A DNA stretch of 64,000 bases from a candidate division WOR-1 bacterium RIFOXYB2_FULL_46_45 (GCA_001771585.1 MEUE01000001.1:745984-809983), one strand, 5' to 3'; numbered from the stretch's first letter, positions 1 to 8,634 are shown. Numbers and translations: made by a program. Notes: generated by a model not told the origin, from the sequence alone.

Positions 1-1764
1 GTCTTTGGACTGGATTCAACCGTAAAATTATGGGATACCCTTTCAATCGATTCGGAATTCGCGATCTCGGATAAAAACCATAATCTGCTCGGGGTTGGGA
101 CGCGGGAAACAGGGACCGCCGGAAAAATTGCCGGGACCGGATACTGGGGACCTTTTATGCTGAAAGGAAACTACAAAAAAATCAATCCCGGGTTTGTTAC
201 CGCCGCGGTCGCCCTTCCCAAAACCAATTTGCTGGATTACGGCGGGACGATCGGTTTTACGCCATTCAATTTCTTCTCCGCCCAGGGAGATTACAATTAC
301 AACCGCTATACCGAAGCGGGGATAAATTACGAGATCTCGGGAAAGGCACTGAGAAGCAAATTGTCTCTTTCTCCTTTCCCGCGGCTTGACTACACTTTGT
401 CGGAAGACGAAAACAGCAACGATCCGGTCACCGGTTCCACGATAAGAAGGATAATAAACCGCAACCGCCTGCTGGCGAATTACGACAACATCGGAATCTT
501 CAACTTCTCCGCCAAAGGGGAGAAAGAAAGGCGACTCTATCGTTCCCCCTCGGAAGAGGTGATAACTTATGATACCGCCTCTGCCGGCATCAGCACCAAT
601 TCAAATTTAAAGATCTTTTCCGGTTCCGCCAACGCGGAATACAAAAGGACCACCGATACTCTTAACCCGGTTTTTTCGACCAAGACCTATGACTTAAAAT
701 TGTCGGCCAGCCCGAGCGAATCGTATCTTCTATCGACCAATGTCCACTATGTGGATGACGGGAAAGACGGAAAAAGCAACGTGACCGATTTAAGTTACAA
801 AATTTATCCGGTGCAAATGCTCGGCTCGGACGGCAATTACAGTATAAGTTCGGTCAAAGAGAGCTTCGGTTCGTCCGAAGCGCGGGTTTCAAAGCAGAGC
901 GGATCGTTTAAATTGGATTTCCGGCCGATCAAGCCCTTGCGCCTGCGTTATTATTTTAAGCCCAATTTTACGCTCTTTGACGCGACCGGAGCAAAGATTT
1001 ATAATAACGAAAATCAGCAGGCGGAAGCGACCTGGGCGGTTTTAAACGACGCGGTCCTCGGCTATTCCTACAAGACCATTGACAATTTCTCGATAGACAA
1101 AAGCAGTTATCCGCTCCTTGACCGCAAAAGCAGCGCGAGCTTCACCACTTCCAATCTTTATACCTTGAAGGCGGCTCCGCTCTCTTTCCTGTCAACCGAG
1201 TTCAATGTCGTCTCCGACAATTCAATCGGAGATACTTTGATTTCAACAACCGGAGCAAGCGCGGTTTACCGCCGGGACAACGCCCGGGTGTTGGAATATA
1301 ACGCCGCCATACGCACCTCTTTGACGCAGGTGATCGCCGTTGACACCAAATATTCGCATAAAACAACTTTGAAAGGAAGCGGCGAATCTTTTTCCGATTC
1401 CACTTATACAATCGACCAGACCGGCTCGATCAAGGGGACTTTGAATCCCAATCCGGACTGGAGCTTTTCGGCTAGCGGAGCCGCGACCTTCAGCCAGGAT
1501 CTGTTAAATAAAACCAAGACCTATATTCTCTCTCCGGGACTCGGATTCATTTACCGCTGGGGGACCGTTTTCAGGATTGACGGCGACTATGTTTATTCGC
1601 GCTCCTATTCCGCCCTGCGAAACTCGACCCACAAGTTCTCCCTCAAAGCCAAATATTCCCTTTCGCAGTACGTGAACGTCAGCTTTACCTATGAACACGA
1701 AAGAAGCGGAAATCCCTATTACCGCACCACCGACCTGGCCGGGATTGTCGAAATCAACATATGA
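1..1764 (+). CDS. Outer-membrane beta-barrel-like protein, 5' truncated by window
   Basis: The frame is open from base 1, so the real start lies outside the window; 587 codons are visible before the TGA stop. The protein is rich in Tyr, Ser, Asn and Thr, with long runs of alternating polar and hydrophobic residues (for example around NVSFTYEHERSGNPYY near the end), as in outer-membrane beta-barrels or surface beta-proteins. No catalytic motif or transmembrane helix is visible. The first ATG is at 157, but coding clearly continues upstream of it (VFGLDSTVKLWD is encoded at 1-36). The barrel assignment is inference from composition; I recognise no named family. Confidence 0.6.
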   Translation, partial: VFGLDSTVKLWDTLSIDSEFAISDKNHNLLGVGTRETGTAGKIAGTGYWGPFMLKGNYKKINPGFVTAAVALPKTNLLDYGGTIGFTPFNFFSAQGDYNYNRYTEAGINYEISGKALRSKLSLSPFPRLDYTLSEDENSNDPVTGSTIRRIINRNRLLANYDNIGIFNFSAKGEKERRLYRSPSEEVITYDTASAGISTNSNLKIFSGSANAEYKRTTDTLNPVFSTKTYDLKLSASPSESYLLSTNVHYVDDGKDGKSNVTDLSYKIYPVQMLGSDGNYSISSVKESFGSSEARVSKQSGSFKLDFRPIKPLRLRYYFKPNFTLFDATGAKIYNNENQQAEATWAVLNDAVLGYSYKTIDNFSIDKSSYPLLDRKSSASFTTSNLYTLKAAPLSFLSTEFNVVSDNSIGDTLISTTGASAVYRRDNARVLEYNAAIRTSLTQVIAVDTKYSHKTTLKGSGESFSDSTYTIDQTGSIKGTLNPNPDWSFSASGAATFSQDLLNKTKTYILSPGLGFIYRWGTVFRIDGDYVYSRSYSALRNSTHKFSLKAKYSLSQYVNVSFTYEHERSGNPYYRTTDLAGIVEINI

Positions 1765-1778
1765 TTATGGGGAGATAA

Positions 1779-1821
1779 GGCGGAGGCATAGGCGCAGGCA
1801 AAGGTAAGGCAGAGGAAAGGG
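1779..1821. repeat. Six-base periodic purine-rich tract
   Basis: Directly after the stop of the barrel gene the sequence runs as GGCGGA, GGCATA, GGCGCA, GGCAAA, then GGTAA, GGCAGA, GGAAA, GGG. It is a degenerate tandem tract with a period of about six, and fills most of the gap before the convergent PIN gene. No open frame or terminator stem is evident in it. Confidence 0.5.
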
Positions 1822-1834
1822 AAAAAAACTTTAA

Positions 1835-2233
1835 TTATTTTAGTGCTTCCAACATCTTTCTGGCGGTAATAATTTTAATATCGTTAATCGCTTCAAATTC
1901 GAGAAGGTGCTTATCGCCACTAACTATGAAATCGGCTTGACCTTCAATCGCGCATTCCAGGAATTTATTGTCGGAGGGGTCTTTTTTTATTAGGCTTATC
2001 TTTATCTGGGGATCCACTATTATTGCTTTTTCAATTATTTGGCTTCGCAGGTTGGCAATTTCTTCTTCCGGAACTTGCATCCTATTAAGAACTCTTTTTA
2101 TCTCTTCCATAATTTCTTTAGAAATAATTAGTTGAATCTTCCCTTTTATCCAAAGGTCGAGGATTTCTCCCGGTAAGCCCTGCCATGTGATTCCGGAAAC
2201 GAAGATATTGGTATCAAGTACTGCCTTAAACAC
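1835..2233 (-). CDS. PIN-domain toxin (putative ribonuclease, COG1569-like)
   Basis: 132 residues, a full PIN domain. The acidic residues expected for metal binding are in place: D7 (VLDTNIFVSG), E40/E44, D88 (KKDPSDNKFLECA) and D107 (FIVSGDKHLL). PIN toxins are Mg-dependent RNases that cleave tRNA or mRNA and are held inactive by a partner antitoxin. The gene starts with GTG directly after the TAA stop of the AbrB-like gene upstream, so the two are translationally coupled in antitoxin-toxin order. The family match is clear; the RNA target cannot be told from sequence. Confidence 0.85.
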   Translation of the reverse strand: MFKAVLDTNIFVSGITWQGLPGEILDLWIKGKIQLIISKEIMEEIKRVLNRMQVPEEEIANLRSQIIEKAIIVDPQIKISLIKKDPSDNKFLECAIEGQADFIVSGDKHLLEFEAINDIKIITARKMLEALK

Positions 2234-2506
2234 TTATTTTGTTTTTCTGACGGCTTTTATTGCCCTTTCTACTGCCGCCTTGGTGATTTTTTTCTCTTTC
2301 GCGATAGCCCTAATATTATCGATTGTTCTTTTTATCGTCTCTTCGGGAGCAGAATAAATTTTCCTTAAAGTTATACCGCCGGGAATACCCAAAACCATAA
2401 TTTTCCCGCCGCTCAATCCAAATCTTTTAAGATATGAGTCCGGAATTGTTATCCCTTCTTTTTGTTTTTCCTCGATTATTTTTATATCTTCCTTAAATTC
2501 CACCAT
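2234..2506 (-). CDS. AbrB/SpoVT-type antitoxin
   Basis: 90 residues. The N-terminal half resembles a swapped-hairpin AbrB DNA-binding domain (EGITIPDSYLKRFGLSGGK, then VLGIPGGITLRKI), and the C-terminal half is a basic helix likely to contact the toxin. It precedes the PIN toxin with no gap. A Shine-Dalgarno sequence GGGAGG lies 8 bases before the ATG. Such antitoxins usually repress their own operon; no operator palindrome was identified in the 93-base gap shared with ruvC. It could also be a stand-alone regulator, but the pairing makes an antitoxin role more likely. Confidence 0.75.
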   Translation of the reverse strand: MVEFKEDIKIIEEKQKEGITIPDSYLKRFGLSGGKIMVLGIPGGITLRKIYSAPEETIKRTIDNIRAIAKEKKITKAAVERAIKAVRKTK

Positions 2507-2584
2507 TATAATATCCTCCCGCTTTAATTTATAAGGTACTTTTTTATAGTATCATATTACATCCTTATATCCAACATCCAAAAC

Positions 2585-2593
2585 TGATATAAT
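2585..2593 (+). promoter_or_regulatory. Extended -10 promoter of ruvC, leaderless type
   Basis: TGA-TATAAT ends 6 bases before the ruvC ATG at 2600, so transcription should begin at or next to the start codon. There is no Shine-Dalgarno sequence and no good -35 box. Confidence 0.6.
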
Positions 2594-2599
2594 GCGACC

Positions 2600-3085
2600 A
2601 TGCTGGTACTTGGAATTGATCCGGGAATCGCCGCGACCGGTTTTGGATTGGTGGAAGAGGGAAACCGGGAACACGGCCTGCTTGATTACGGCTGTATCGT
2701 GACCGACAAGTCGCAAAGCACCGAAGAGCGCCTGCAGGAGCTCTATCACGAGATGGTCCACTTAATCAAAAAATCGGAACCGGATTGTGTTTCAATCGAA
2801 AAACTTTTCTTCGCCAAAAATACCCGCACCGCCATGCTGGTCAGCCAGGCGCGCGGGGTGGTCATTTTGGCGGCGGCTGAAGCCGGAATAAAAATCGCGG
2901 AATATACGCCGCTTGAAGTAAAGATGTCGCTGACCGGCTACGGTCGCGCGGATAAAAGGCAGATTCAGGAGATGGTCAAAATCCTATTAAGGCTAAAAGA
3001 AATCCCCAAGCCGGACGACGCGGCCGACGCTCTGGCGATCGCCATTTGCCATTTGAACTCCTATAAGATAAAATCGTTGGTATGA
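2600..3085 (+). CDS. ruvC: Holliday junction endonuclease RuvC
   Basis: 161 residues, normal for RuvC. It resolves Holliday junctions in recombination by symmetric nicking together with RuvAB. The four catalytic acids are visible: D7 (LGIDPGIAATGFG), E67 (SIEKLFF), D140 and D143 (PDDAADALAIAICH). The stop codon overlaps the ruvA start as ATGA, so the two genes are coupled. No ruvB is present in the window. The start has a promoter-like TATAAT six bases upstream and no ribosome binding site, pointing to a leaderless mRNA. Confidence 0.97.
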   Translation: MLVLGIDPGIAATGFGLVEEGNREHGLLDYGCIVTDKSQSTEERLQELYHEMVHLIKKSEPDCVSIEKLFFAKNTRTAMLVSQARGVVILAAAEAGIKIAEYTPLEVKMSLTGYGRADKRQIQEMVKILLRLKEIPKPDDAADALAIAICHLNSYKIKSLV

Positions 3086-3684
3086 TCTACAGCATCACGG
3101 GAAAATTGATTGGAATAGAAAAAGGGGCAGCAATAATTGAAACCGGCGGCGTCGGCTATTTAATAAAAATCCCGACCAATTTGTCCGACCGGCTGCCGTC
3201 AATCGGATCGGAATTAAAATTTTATACCCATCACATTGTGCGGGAAGATCTTGAAGCGCTTTACGGATTTTTAAACCGCGAAGAGCGAAGCTTGTTCGGA
3301 CTTTTGATCACCGTTTCGGGGGTGGGACCGAAAGCGGCTACCGCAATCATGTCAAATTTCGCGCTTGAGATGATTACTTCCGCGATTGTGAAAGGGAACT
3401 CCGAAATTCTCGCTTCCGCTCCGGGGGTCGGCAAAAAAACCGCGGAGAAGATCTGCATTGAACTGCGCGAAAAGCTGGCCAAGACCTTGGGAGTCAAGCC
3501 ATCGGAGATGCAGCAGGCCATCCCGAACGAAAAGGGGATCGTAAACGACGCCGTCGCCGCGCTGATGACGCTCGGTTATTCTCCCAAAGAAGCGCGGGAG
3601 GCGATTTTTAATTCTAAAATTGATCTTGAAAAGGCCGGAAGCGTTGAAGAGATTATAAAATCGTCGCTTAGGGCTCTAGTTTAG
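3082..3684 (+). CDS. ruvA: Holliday junction DNA-binding protein RuvA
   Basis: 200 residues, full length. RuvA tetramers bind the Holliday junction and load the RuvB motor. The OB-fold N-terminus (MIYSITGKLIGIEKGAAII), two helix-hairpin-helix motifs (VSGVGPKAATAIM and APGVGKKTAEKICIEL) and the C-terminal RuvB-contact domain (VNDAVAALMTLGYSPKEA) are all present. It overlaps ruvC by four bases. A second, damaged copy of the segment from codon 27 to the stop lies 2.2 kb downstream (5900-6186), beyond an inserted orphan gene. This upstream copy is the intact one. Confidence 0.97.
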   Translation: MIYSITGKLIGIEKGAAIIETGGVGYLIKIPTNLSDRLPSIGSELKFYTHHIVREDLEALYGFLNREERSLFGLLITVSGVGPKAATAIMSNFALEMITSAIVKGNSEILASAPGVGKKTAEKICIELREKLAKTLGVKPSEMQQAIPNEKGIVNDAVAALMTLGYSPKEAREAIFNSKIDLEKAGSVEEIIKSSLRALV

Positions 3685-4014
3685 CCAAAGCCACTTAACT
3701 TCCTCAATATTCTGATTAGCTGAAATCTGCCTCGGTTTTTAACGATATATATAGGAGATAGAAAGAGGAAGTCCCTAGAGATACTGAAAACAAAAAAGGA
3801 GATGACCTAAAATGAGTTACACCTCTTTGCTAATGCTAAAAAAAAACTAGTCCTTATTTTATGATAACAGTTAGTCCTGAGCAACCTAAACCAATTAGAT
3901 GGCGTGATGGAAATGCAATTAGTATCCGAGGTTTTAATCTTTCAATCATGGAACCCGATGATCATTGCTTATTATAACAAAAATGTTGAAATCTAATGAT
4001 CTATTAAACGATAT
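3685..4014 (+). other. 330-base AT-rich gap with two possible tiny ORFs
   Basis: This gap separates intact ruvA from the inserted 629-residue gene and is AT-richer than its surroundings. The first ten or so bases after the ruvA stop still resemble the yqeG 3' end found after the second ruvA copy, so the duplication runs slightly past ruvA. Two tiny frames exist: 12 codons at 3812-3850 with a good Shine-Dalgarno (AAGGAG), which could be a leader peptide, and 38 codons at 3861-3977 without one. Neither resembles anything I know. No tRNA, terminator or integrase is visible. Confidence 0.4.
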
Positions 4015-5904
4015 ATGGATATATTAAATATTTTTAAAATATTAGGGTTTAACGACCATCCTAGTTTGGGAAGGCGGGGCATAATAGAGCGTCGCCCTTG
4101 GTACGAAGTAAGCTGTAATCCCCTGCCGGAGGAAGGGTACCGTGAAGAAGTTGATGTAAATCGTGACGGATTAATTACAAAAGATGAAGCATGGAAATTT
4201 TTAATATCAAATAGAAGCCACTATCAGAATGTTCATAGAAGATTAATCCTGCAAACATTAACTAATAATCCCAATCATCCATATGCCAAAATGGCGTTAT
4301 TAGGCATGCAAGGAGAAAATTCGGATAATTTTATCCTAAATTTCTTTTTAAAAAAAACGATGTCTTCCGCGAATTTATCTGACAATGAAGAAGATGTTTT
4401 ACGGCTTATTCTTTATAAGTATATCAGTTCAGACTGCCCGCAAAGACTCGGGATATTGTTTAATGTGGCATATCCGTCTGCGAGAGCGATTTTAAGGCTG
4501 GCTGTTTTAAAATTAATTGCCTCTTCGAAAGAAACTTTTACGCTCCTAAAGGGGTGGAGCGTCATTGAGGCGTATATTCTGGATTGTATGAAAGACAAGT
4601 TGCTAAAGGTCCGTTTGGCGGCTGAAGTACTGGCAACGGATATTGGAATAAATTATTCTGTCCTTCCGGCTGATATGGCAAAACATATTGGCAAATACGG
4701 CAACGCGCCCGGGGATACTCCACATGCCAGGGCATCGACCGCAATAGCAATTAAAGAAAGGCTTTTCCTGCCTGATGAAATAAAAAATAAAAGTCCATTT
4801 TATGAGCTTGGGTTTTACCCGGGCCTTGTTGAACATTTTAGGAGCCATGAGGTTTTTTGGCTTCTTGCGAAGGAAGCGGCAAAGCTTCCAAGAGTAATAA
4901 GGGAGCGAGCAATCAGTTTAATTTATCCCGGCTCCGGATCTCATTTGGCTCCCCTTGATTTATTGCATAATTTAATACGGCAGAAAAAGATAGACAGAGC
5001 CGCAATAACATATACCGAAATAAGCGAAGAATCCCTAAAAAATACAAATAGATTGATACAAGGCTTGGCCCAAAAAGGGATCTATTCAGATCTTCGGATA
5101 ACAACAAAAGAGGAAAGAGATGCTCTTCGCCCAATAACTAAATCAGAAACGGTTTTCTTATTCAATTATCTTGGCAAAAAAATTGAGCTTAGATTTAAGT
5201 TAAATATGAGCGGATTTAATTATTATAATAGTGAAGATCTGGAAAGGGCGGATGTCTGGATTGTCCACGATCCAATAGGAGGAGCTCCGGAAGATTCTTT
5301 GGCTTTGTTGAGCTTATTTTTTCAGTCTTTATTCCGGCAAAAACAGCGCGGCGCGACACCACTAATTGTCATGGAAAATTTAAATGACGACATTTGGACG
5401 TTTTTGGATTTTGTAGACGATGCCATCTTTGTAGGCGATAAAGCTGTGATTCCTTTCCCATACGGGCATCGTGGAGAATTTATCAGTCGGGAATCCGGAA
5501 TTTCTCGGTATAGGTCGGCGCTTGCCTTTTGGCCGAAACTGGATTTTTGGCGGCAATTTTCTTTGGAAGAAATAGATTTTATCTTTAGATTTTCTCCTAT
5601 TGATATTGAGTCCGCCTCTATTAATTTTAAGGGAAAAGAAGTTAAGATTAAAGAGCCGGATGTGCCTGAAGATGAAATACCCGAATTTAAAAGGAGGCTT
5701 GAGAAATTAGTTTCAATTGCAGGCTCGGTTACGGCAAAACTCCAAAAAAGTCATCCTCATTTATCTGAAATCTTTGATAATAGGGCAAAGGTTATCCGCA
5801 AGTATCTTCAAGCCGCAATCGTGCCAAAAGATGATGGATCTGACCTTTGTATTAAGGCTTTGAAAGGGGTTAGGCGGGCAGAAAAGCAAATAAAGAAGAA
5901 ATAA
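4015..5904 (+). CDS. Orphan protein: EF-hand loop, helical repeats, Rossmann-like domain
   Basis: 629 residues of unknown function. Residues 47-58 (DVNRDGLITKDE) form a textbook 12-residue EF-hand calcium loop with D1, N3, D5, G6, I8 and E12. Residues about 65-300 are helix-rich and HEAT-like. From about 300 a Rossmann-like region follows: a glycine-rich turn (YPGSGSHLAPLDLL), an acidic strand end (ITYTEIS), ADVWIVHDP and PLIVMEN, arranged as in class I SAM-dependent methyltransferases. That reading is tentative. The C-terminus is basic (ends EKQIKKK). The TAA stop lies inside sequence homologous to ruvA, so the gene may have lost its native end when it joined there. It is AT-richer than its neighbours and is flanked by two ruvA copies, so it was probably acquired. 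Confidence 0.6.
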   Translation: MDILNIFKILGFNDHPSLGRRGIIERRPWYEVSCNPLPEEGYREEVDVNRDGLITKDEAWKFLISNRSHYQNVHRRLILQTLTNNPNHPYAKMALLGMQGENSDNFILNFFLKKTMSSANLSDNEEDVLRLILYKYISSDCPQRLGILFNVAYPSARAILRLAVLKLIASSKETFTLLKGWSVIEAYILDCMKDKLLKVRLAAEVLATDIGINYSVLPADMAKHIGKYGNAPGDTPHARASTAIAIKERLFLPDEIKNKSPFYELGFYPGLVEHFRSHEVFWLLAKEAAKLPRVIRERAISLIYPGSGSHLAPLDLLHNLIRQKKIDRAAITYTEISEESLKNTNRLIQGLAQKGIYSDLRITTKEERDALRPITKSETVFLFNYLGKKIELRFKLNMSGFNYYNSEDLERADVWIVHDPIGGAPEDSLALLSLFFQSLFRQKQRGATPLIVMENLNDDIWTFLDFVDDAIFVGDKAVIPFPYGHRGEFISRESGISRYRSALAFWPKLDFWRQFSLEEIDFIFRFSPIDIESASINFKGKEVKIKEPDVPEDEIPEFKRRLEKLVSIAGSVTAKLQKSHPHLSEIFDNRAKVIRKYLQAAIVPKDDGSDLCIKALKGVRRAEKQIKKK

Positions 5905-6186
5905 AAATCCCGACCAATTTGTCCGACCGGCTGCCGTCAATCGGATCGGAATTAAAATTTTATACCCACCACATTGTGCGGGAAGACCTTGGGGGTCAAG
6001 CCATCGGAGATGCAGCAGGCCATCCCGAACGAAAAAGGGATCGTAAACGACGCCGTCGCCGCGCTGATGACGCTCGGTTATTCTCCCAAAGAAGCGCGGG
6101 AGGCGATTTTTAATTCTAAAATTGATCTTGAAAAGGCCGGAAGCGTTGAAGAGATTATCAAGTCGTCGCTTAGAGCTCTAGTCTAG
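5900..6186 (+). pseudogene. ruvA fragment with internal 236-bp deletion
   Basis: These 287 bases match 3162-3684 of intact ruvA minus exactly 236 bases. The deletion junction falls in the shared sequence aagaYcttg (3245 and 3481 in the intact gene), and 236 is not a multiple of three, so the 3' part is frameshifted relative to the 5' part. There is no start codon region. The 7 base differences from intact ruvA all lie at third codon positions and are all synonymous. The end overlaps the 3' end of convergent yqeG, whose stop codon lies inside this fragment; this is presumably the original ruvA/yqeG junction. Confidence 0.93.
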
Positions 6187-6670
6187 CCAAAACCCATTGC
6201 TCCGCGGCACGCATCAGTTTGCGATACCATTTTATTTCACACCCGATCGGCTTGACCAAAATAGTATAAACCCCGGCGCGGTTGCCTCCCCAGATATCCA
6301 TAAAAAGCTGGTCGCCGATCGCGGCGATCCGGCGCGGCGGAAGCCCCAAAATCCGAATCGCCCGGTTATAGCCCCCGGAAAGCGGCTTGAAAGCCAAAGT
6401 GACGCAGGGAAGATTAAGCTCCCGCGCGAATTTTTCAACCCGCTCCGGGCTAAAATTGTTGGAGAGGATGCAAAGCTTAAAACCCCGGTCCTTAATCCCT
6501 TCGATAAAATTATAGATTAAAGGATTCAGCGTGTAATCCCGGCGCGGCAAAAGAGTATCGTCCAGATCTAAAATTATCCCCTCGATCCCTTTTTGTTTAA
6601 GGGCGTCAAAGTCGATATTGCGGATTGTGTCGCGGTACTCTTTGGGGCGAAAAATCTCAAGATCAAACAT
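6170..6670 (-). CDS. yqeG: YqeG-family HAD IIIA phosphatase
   Basis: 166 residues. HAD motifs are complete: motif I D35-L-D37-DTLLP, motif II S70-N-N, motif III lysine K95 (AFKPLSGG), motif IV GDQLFMD at 119-125. The nucleophile is D35 and the acid/base D37. YqeG-type proteins are phosphatases of about this length, often near ribosome-assembly or shikimate genes; the substrate is not settled. Its ATG directly follows the argB TAG, so it is the last gene of the arg operon. Its final codons overlap the ruvA fragment on the other strand. Confidence 0.85.
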   Translation of the reverse strand: MFDLEIFRPKEYRDTIRNIDFDALKQKGIEGIILDLDDTLLPRRDYTLNPLIYNFIEGIKDRGFKLCILSNNFSPERVEKFARELNLPCVTLAFKPLSGGYNRAIRILGLPPRRIAAIGDQLFMDIWGGNRAGVYTILVKPIGCEIKWYRKLMRAAEQWVLARLEL

Positions 6671-7537
6671 CTACTTTTGGACCATGGTGCCAATCCCATA
6701 GTCGGTGAAAATCTCAAGCAAGAGGGCATGCGGGATGCGGCCGTCGATAATATGAACTTTTTCTACTCCCTTGCGAAGAGCGTAAAGAGAACTTTTGATC
6801 TTTGGGATCATTCCGCCGGAAATTGAACCTGATTTGATCATCTTTTGCGCTTTGTAAGAATTTACTTCCGAGATAAGCTTTCCATCTTTATCCAAGACCC
6901 CTCTCACATCGGTCATCAAAATTAACTTTGAGGCCTTAAGGTAGGCGGCAATCGCCGCGGCCGCCTTGTCGGCATTGATGTTGTAGGTCTTGCCGGATTT
7001 GCCAACCCCGATTGAAGTCAAGACCGGAATATAGCCTAGCTTCATCCATTTGGCGAGATAACGATAGCGGATCCCCGCAACTTGTCCGGTAAAACCGAGA
7101 TCAATTCGGTTTCCTTTTTCGTCTTTTTTGTAATATTTTAACGCCTTGATGATCTTCCCCTTCTTCCCCCAGAACCCCTTCGCACGCCCACCCATTTTTT
7201 TTATCATCGAAACAATTTGGGTATTGATTTTTCCGCCCAGAACTTTTTCCACCACTTTAAGCGTGGCGGCATCGGTTACGCGGTAACCACCGATAAATTG
7301 GGGCTTGATCCCCTGTTTTTCAAGATATTTATTTATCTCGGGACCGCCCCCGTGGACCAAAATCGGGTTCATCCCGATAAATTTCAGGAGGACCACATCG
7401 CGCAGGACCGATTCTTTGAGCACCGGGTCTTTCATCGCCGCCCCGCCGTATTTTATGACAATCGTCTTCCCGTAAAAACGCATAATATACGGGAGCGCCT
7501 CCATCACTATCTTCGCTTTTTTGATCCGCTCTTCCAT
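6671..7537 (-). CDS. argB: Acetylglutamate kinase
   Basis: About 288 residues. It phosphorylates N-acetylglutamate, the second step of the acetylated arginine pathway. Visible motifs are KYGGAAM, the glycine-rich VHGGGPEI, NINADKAAAAIAAYL and GGMIPK, typical of the amino-acid kinase fold. An upstream in-frame GTG at 7543 exists, but AGGAG sits 5 bases before the ATG at 7537 and would overlap the GTG context, so I chose 7537. The argJ stop lies inside this ribosome-binding region, giving tight coupling in the order argC-argJ-argB. Confidence 0.95.
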   Translation of the reverse strand: MEERIKKAKIVMEALPYIMRFYGKTIVIKYGGAAMKDPVLKESVLRDVVLLKFIGMNPILVHGGGPEINKYLEKQGIKPQFIGGYRVTDAATLKVVEKVLGGKINTQIVSMIKKMGGRAKGFWGKKGKIIKALKYYKKDEKGNRIDLGFTGQVAGIRYRYLAKWMKLGYIPVLTSIGVGKSGKTYNINADKAAAAIAAYLKASKLILMTDVRGVLDKDGKLISEVNSYKAQKMIKSGSISGGMIPKIKSSLYALRKGVEKVHIIDGRIPHALLLEIFTDYGIGTMVQK

Positions 7538-7545
7538 GCCCACTC

Positions 7546-8634
7546 CTAAGTGTGATACTTCGCGTTGATATTAATATATTCTTCGGTCAAGTCGCAACCC
7601 CAGGCTGTCGCGGAATTCTTCCCAACCCCCAAGTCGCAAGTAACAACCGTCTCTTCTTTGCCAAATTTCATCCCGGTTTTGACCTTGTCAACATTCATGC
7701 GGGCAGAAGTGGTCCCGATCGCGGCGTAAATCCGCCCCGGGTTGTGGTCGCGCCCATAGACCGCGCATTTCAAAAGATCGGAATTGGCAATCGCCTTGGC
7801 CGCCAGGCGGGCCTCTTTTTCCGATGCCGCTCCGGTTACGCGAACCGTCATCAGCTGAGTTGCCCCTTCCCCATCCTTTGCAATCATCTTCGCCAGCTCG
7901 ACACAAACTTTTTCCAGCGCTTCTTTGAACCCCGCCTTTGCATTTGATAAACCGTTTGCCAGGACAAAGACGCAATCGTTGGTGCTCATGCAGGTATCAA
8001 CCGAGATCATATTAAAAGATTTATCGGCTGCTTCATCCAAAAGTTTTTGGAGGGTCTTCAAATCAATTGAGGCATCGGTTGCAATAAAAGCGTGCATGGT
8101 GGCATGGCGCATTTTAGGGTCGATCATTCCCGATCCCTTGGCGATCCCGGAGATAGTGTAGCCGCCGGTTTTTATCGTTACCTCTTTTGCAACTTTGTCG
8201 GTCGTTAAGATGGAAAGGGCGGCGTCATGTCCGCCGTCTTTTGAAATGGCGGCGGCGGTCTTTTTTATCCCCGCCTTTATCTTATCGATCGGCAAATATT
8301 TCCCGATAATTCCGGTTGAAGTGACCAGAACGCTTTCTTTTGGAATATTAAGCGCCCGGGCGGTCTCGGAAACCATCGTCCAGGCGTCTTTTATTCCCCG
8401 CTTTCCGGTGGCGGCATTGGCGTTCCCGGCATTGGCGACAATGGCTTGGATCTTCCCGTGTTTGATCTGTTTTTCGGAGACGATAATCGGGGCGGCTTTA
8501 AATTTGTTGGTTGTAAATACGGCGGCAGCGGCAGCCGGCACCTCCGAATAAATAATTGCCAAATCTTTCTTTCCCGATTTTTTTAATCCGCAGGCCAATC
8601 CGGCCGCTTTAAAACCCTTGGGAGAAGTAATCAT
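7546..8634 (-). CDS. argJ: Glutamate N-acetyltransferase / ornithine acetyltransferase
   Basis: 362 residues. ArgJ recycles the acetyl group from N-acetylornithine to glutamate and in some species also makes acetylglutamate from acetyl-CoA. The autocleavage site is recognisable: KGSGMIDPKM, then A178-T179-MHAF, with T179 as the nucleophile of the beta chain. Between PKM and ATM two extra residues (RH) appear compared with the usual PNMATM; this is read directly but its effect is unknown. The start codon overlaps the argC stop as ATGA. Confidence 0.95.
   Translation of the reverse strand: MITSPKGFKAAGLACGLKKSGKKDLAIIYSEVPAAAAAVFTTNKFKAAPIIVSEKQIKHGKIQAIVANAGNANAATGKRGIKDAWTMVSETARALNIPKESVLVTSTGIIGKYLPIDKIKAGIKKTAAAISKDGGHDAALSILTTDKVAKEVTIKTGGYTISGIAKGSGMIDPKMRHATMHAFIATDASIDLKTLQKLLDEAADKSFNMISVDTCMSTNDCVFVLANGLSNAKAGFKEALEKVCVELAKMIAKDGEGATQLMTVRVTGAASEKEARLAAKAIANSDLLKCAVYGRDHNPGRIYAAIGTTSARMNVDKVKTGMKFGKEETVVTCDLGVGKNSATAWGCDLTEEYININAKYHT

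Noticed and set aside
5919-6186. Two short reading frames after the 629-residue gene as separate genes
   Set aside because: They are the two frames of the deleted ruvA copy and have no start signals of their own.
3685-6200. Insertion sequence or prophage carrying the 629-residue gene
   Set aside because: No transposase, integrase, terminal inverted repeat or tRNA attachment site is visible; only the ruvA duplication marks the edges.
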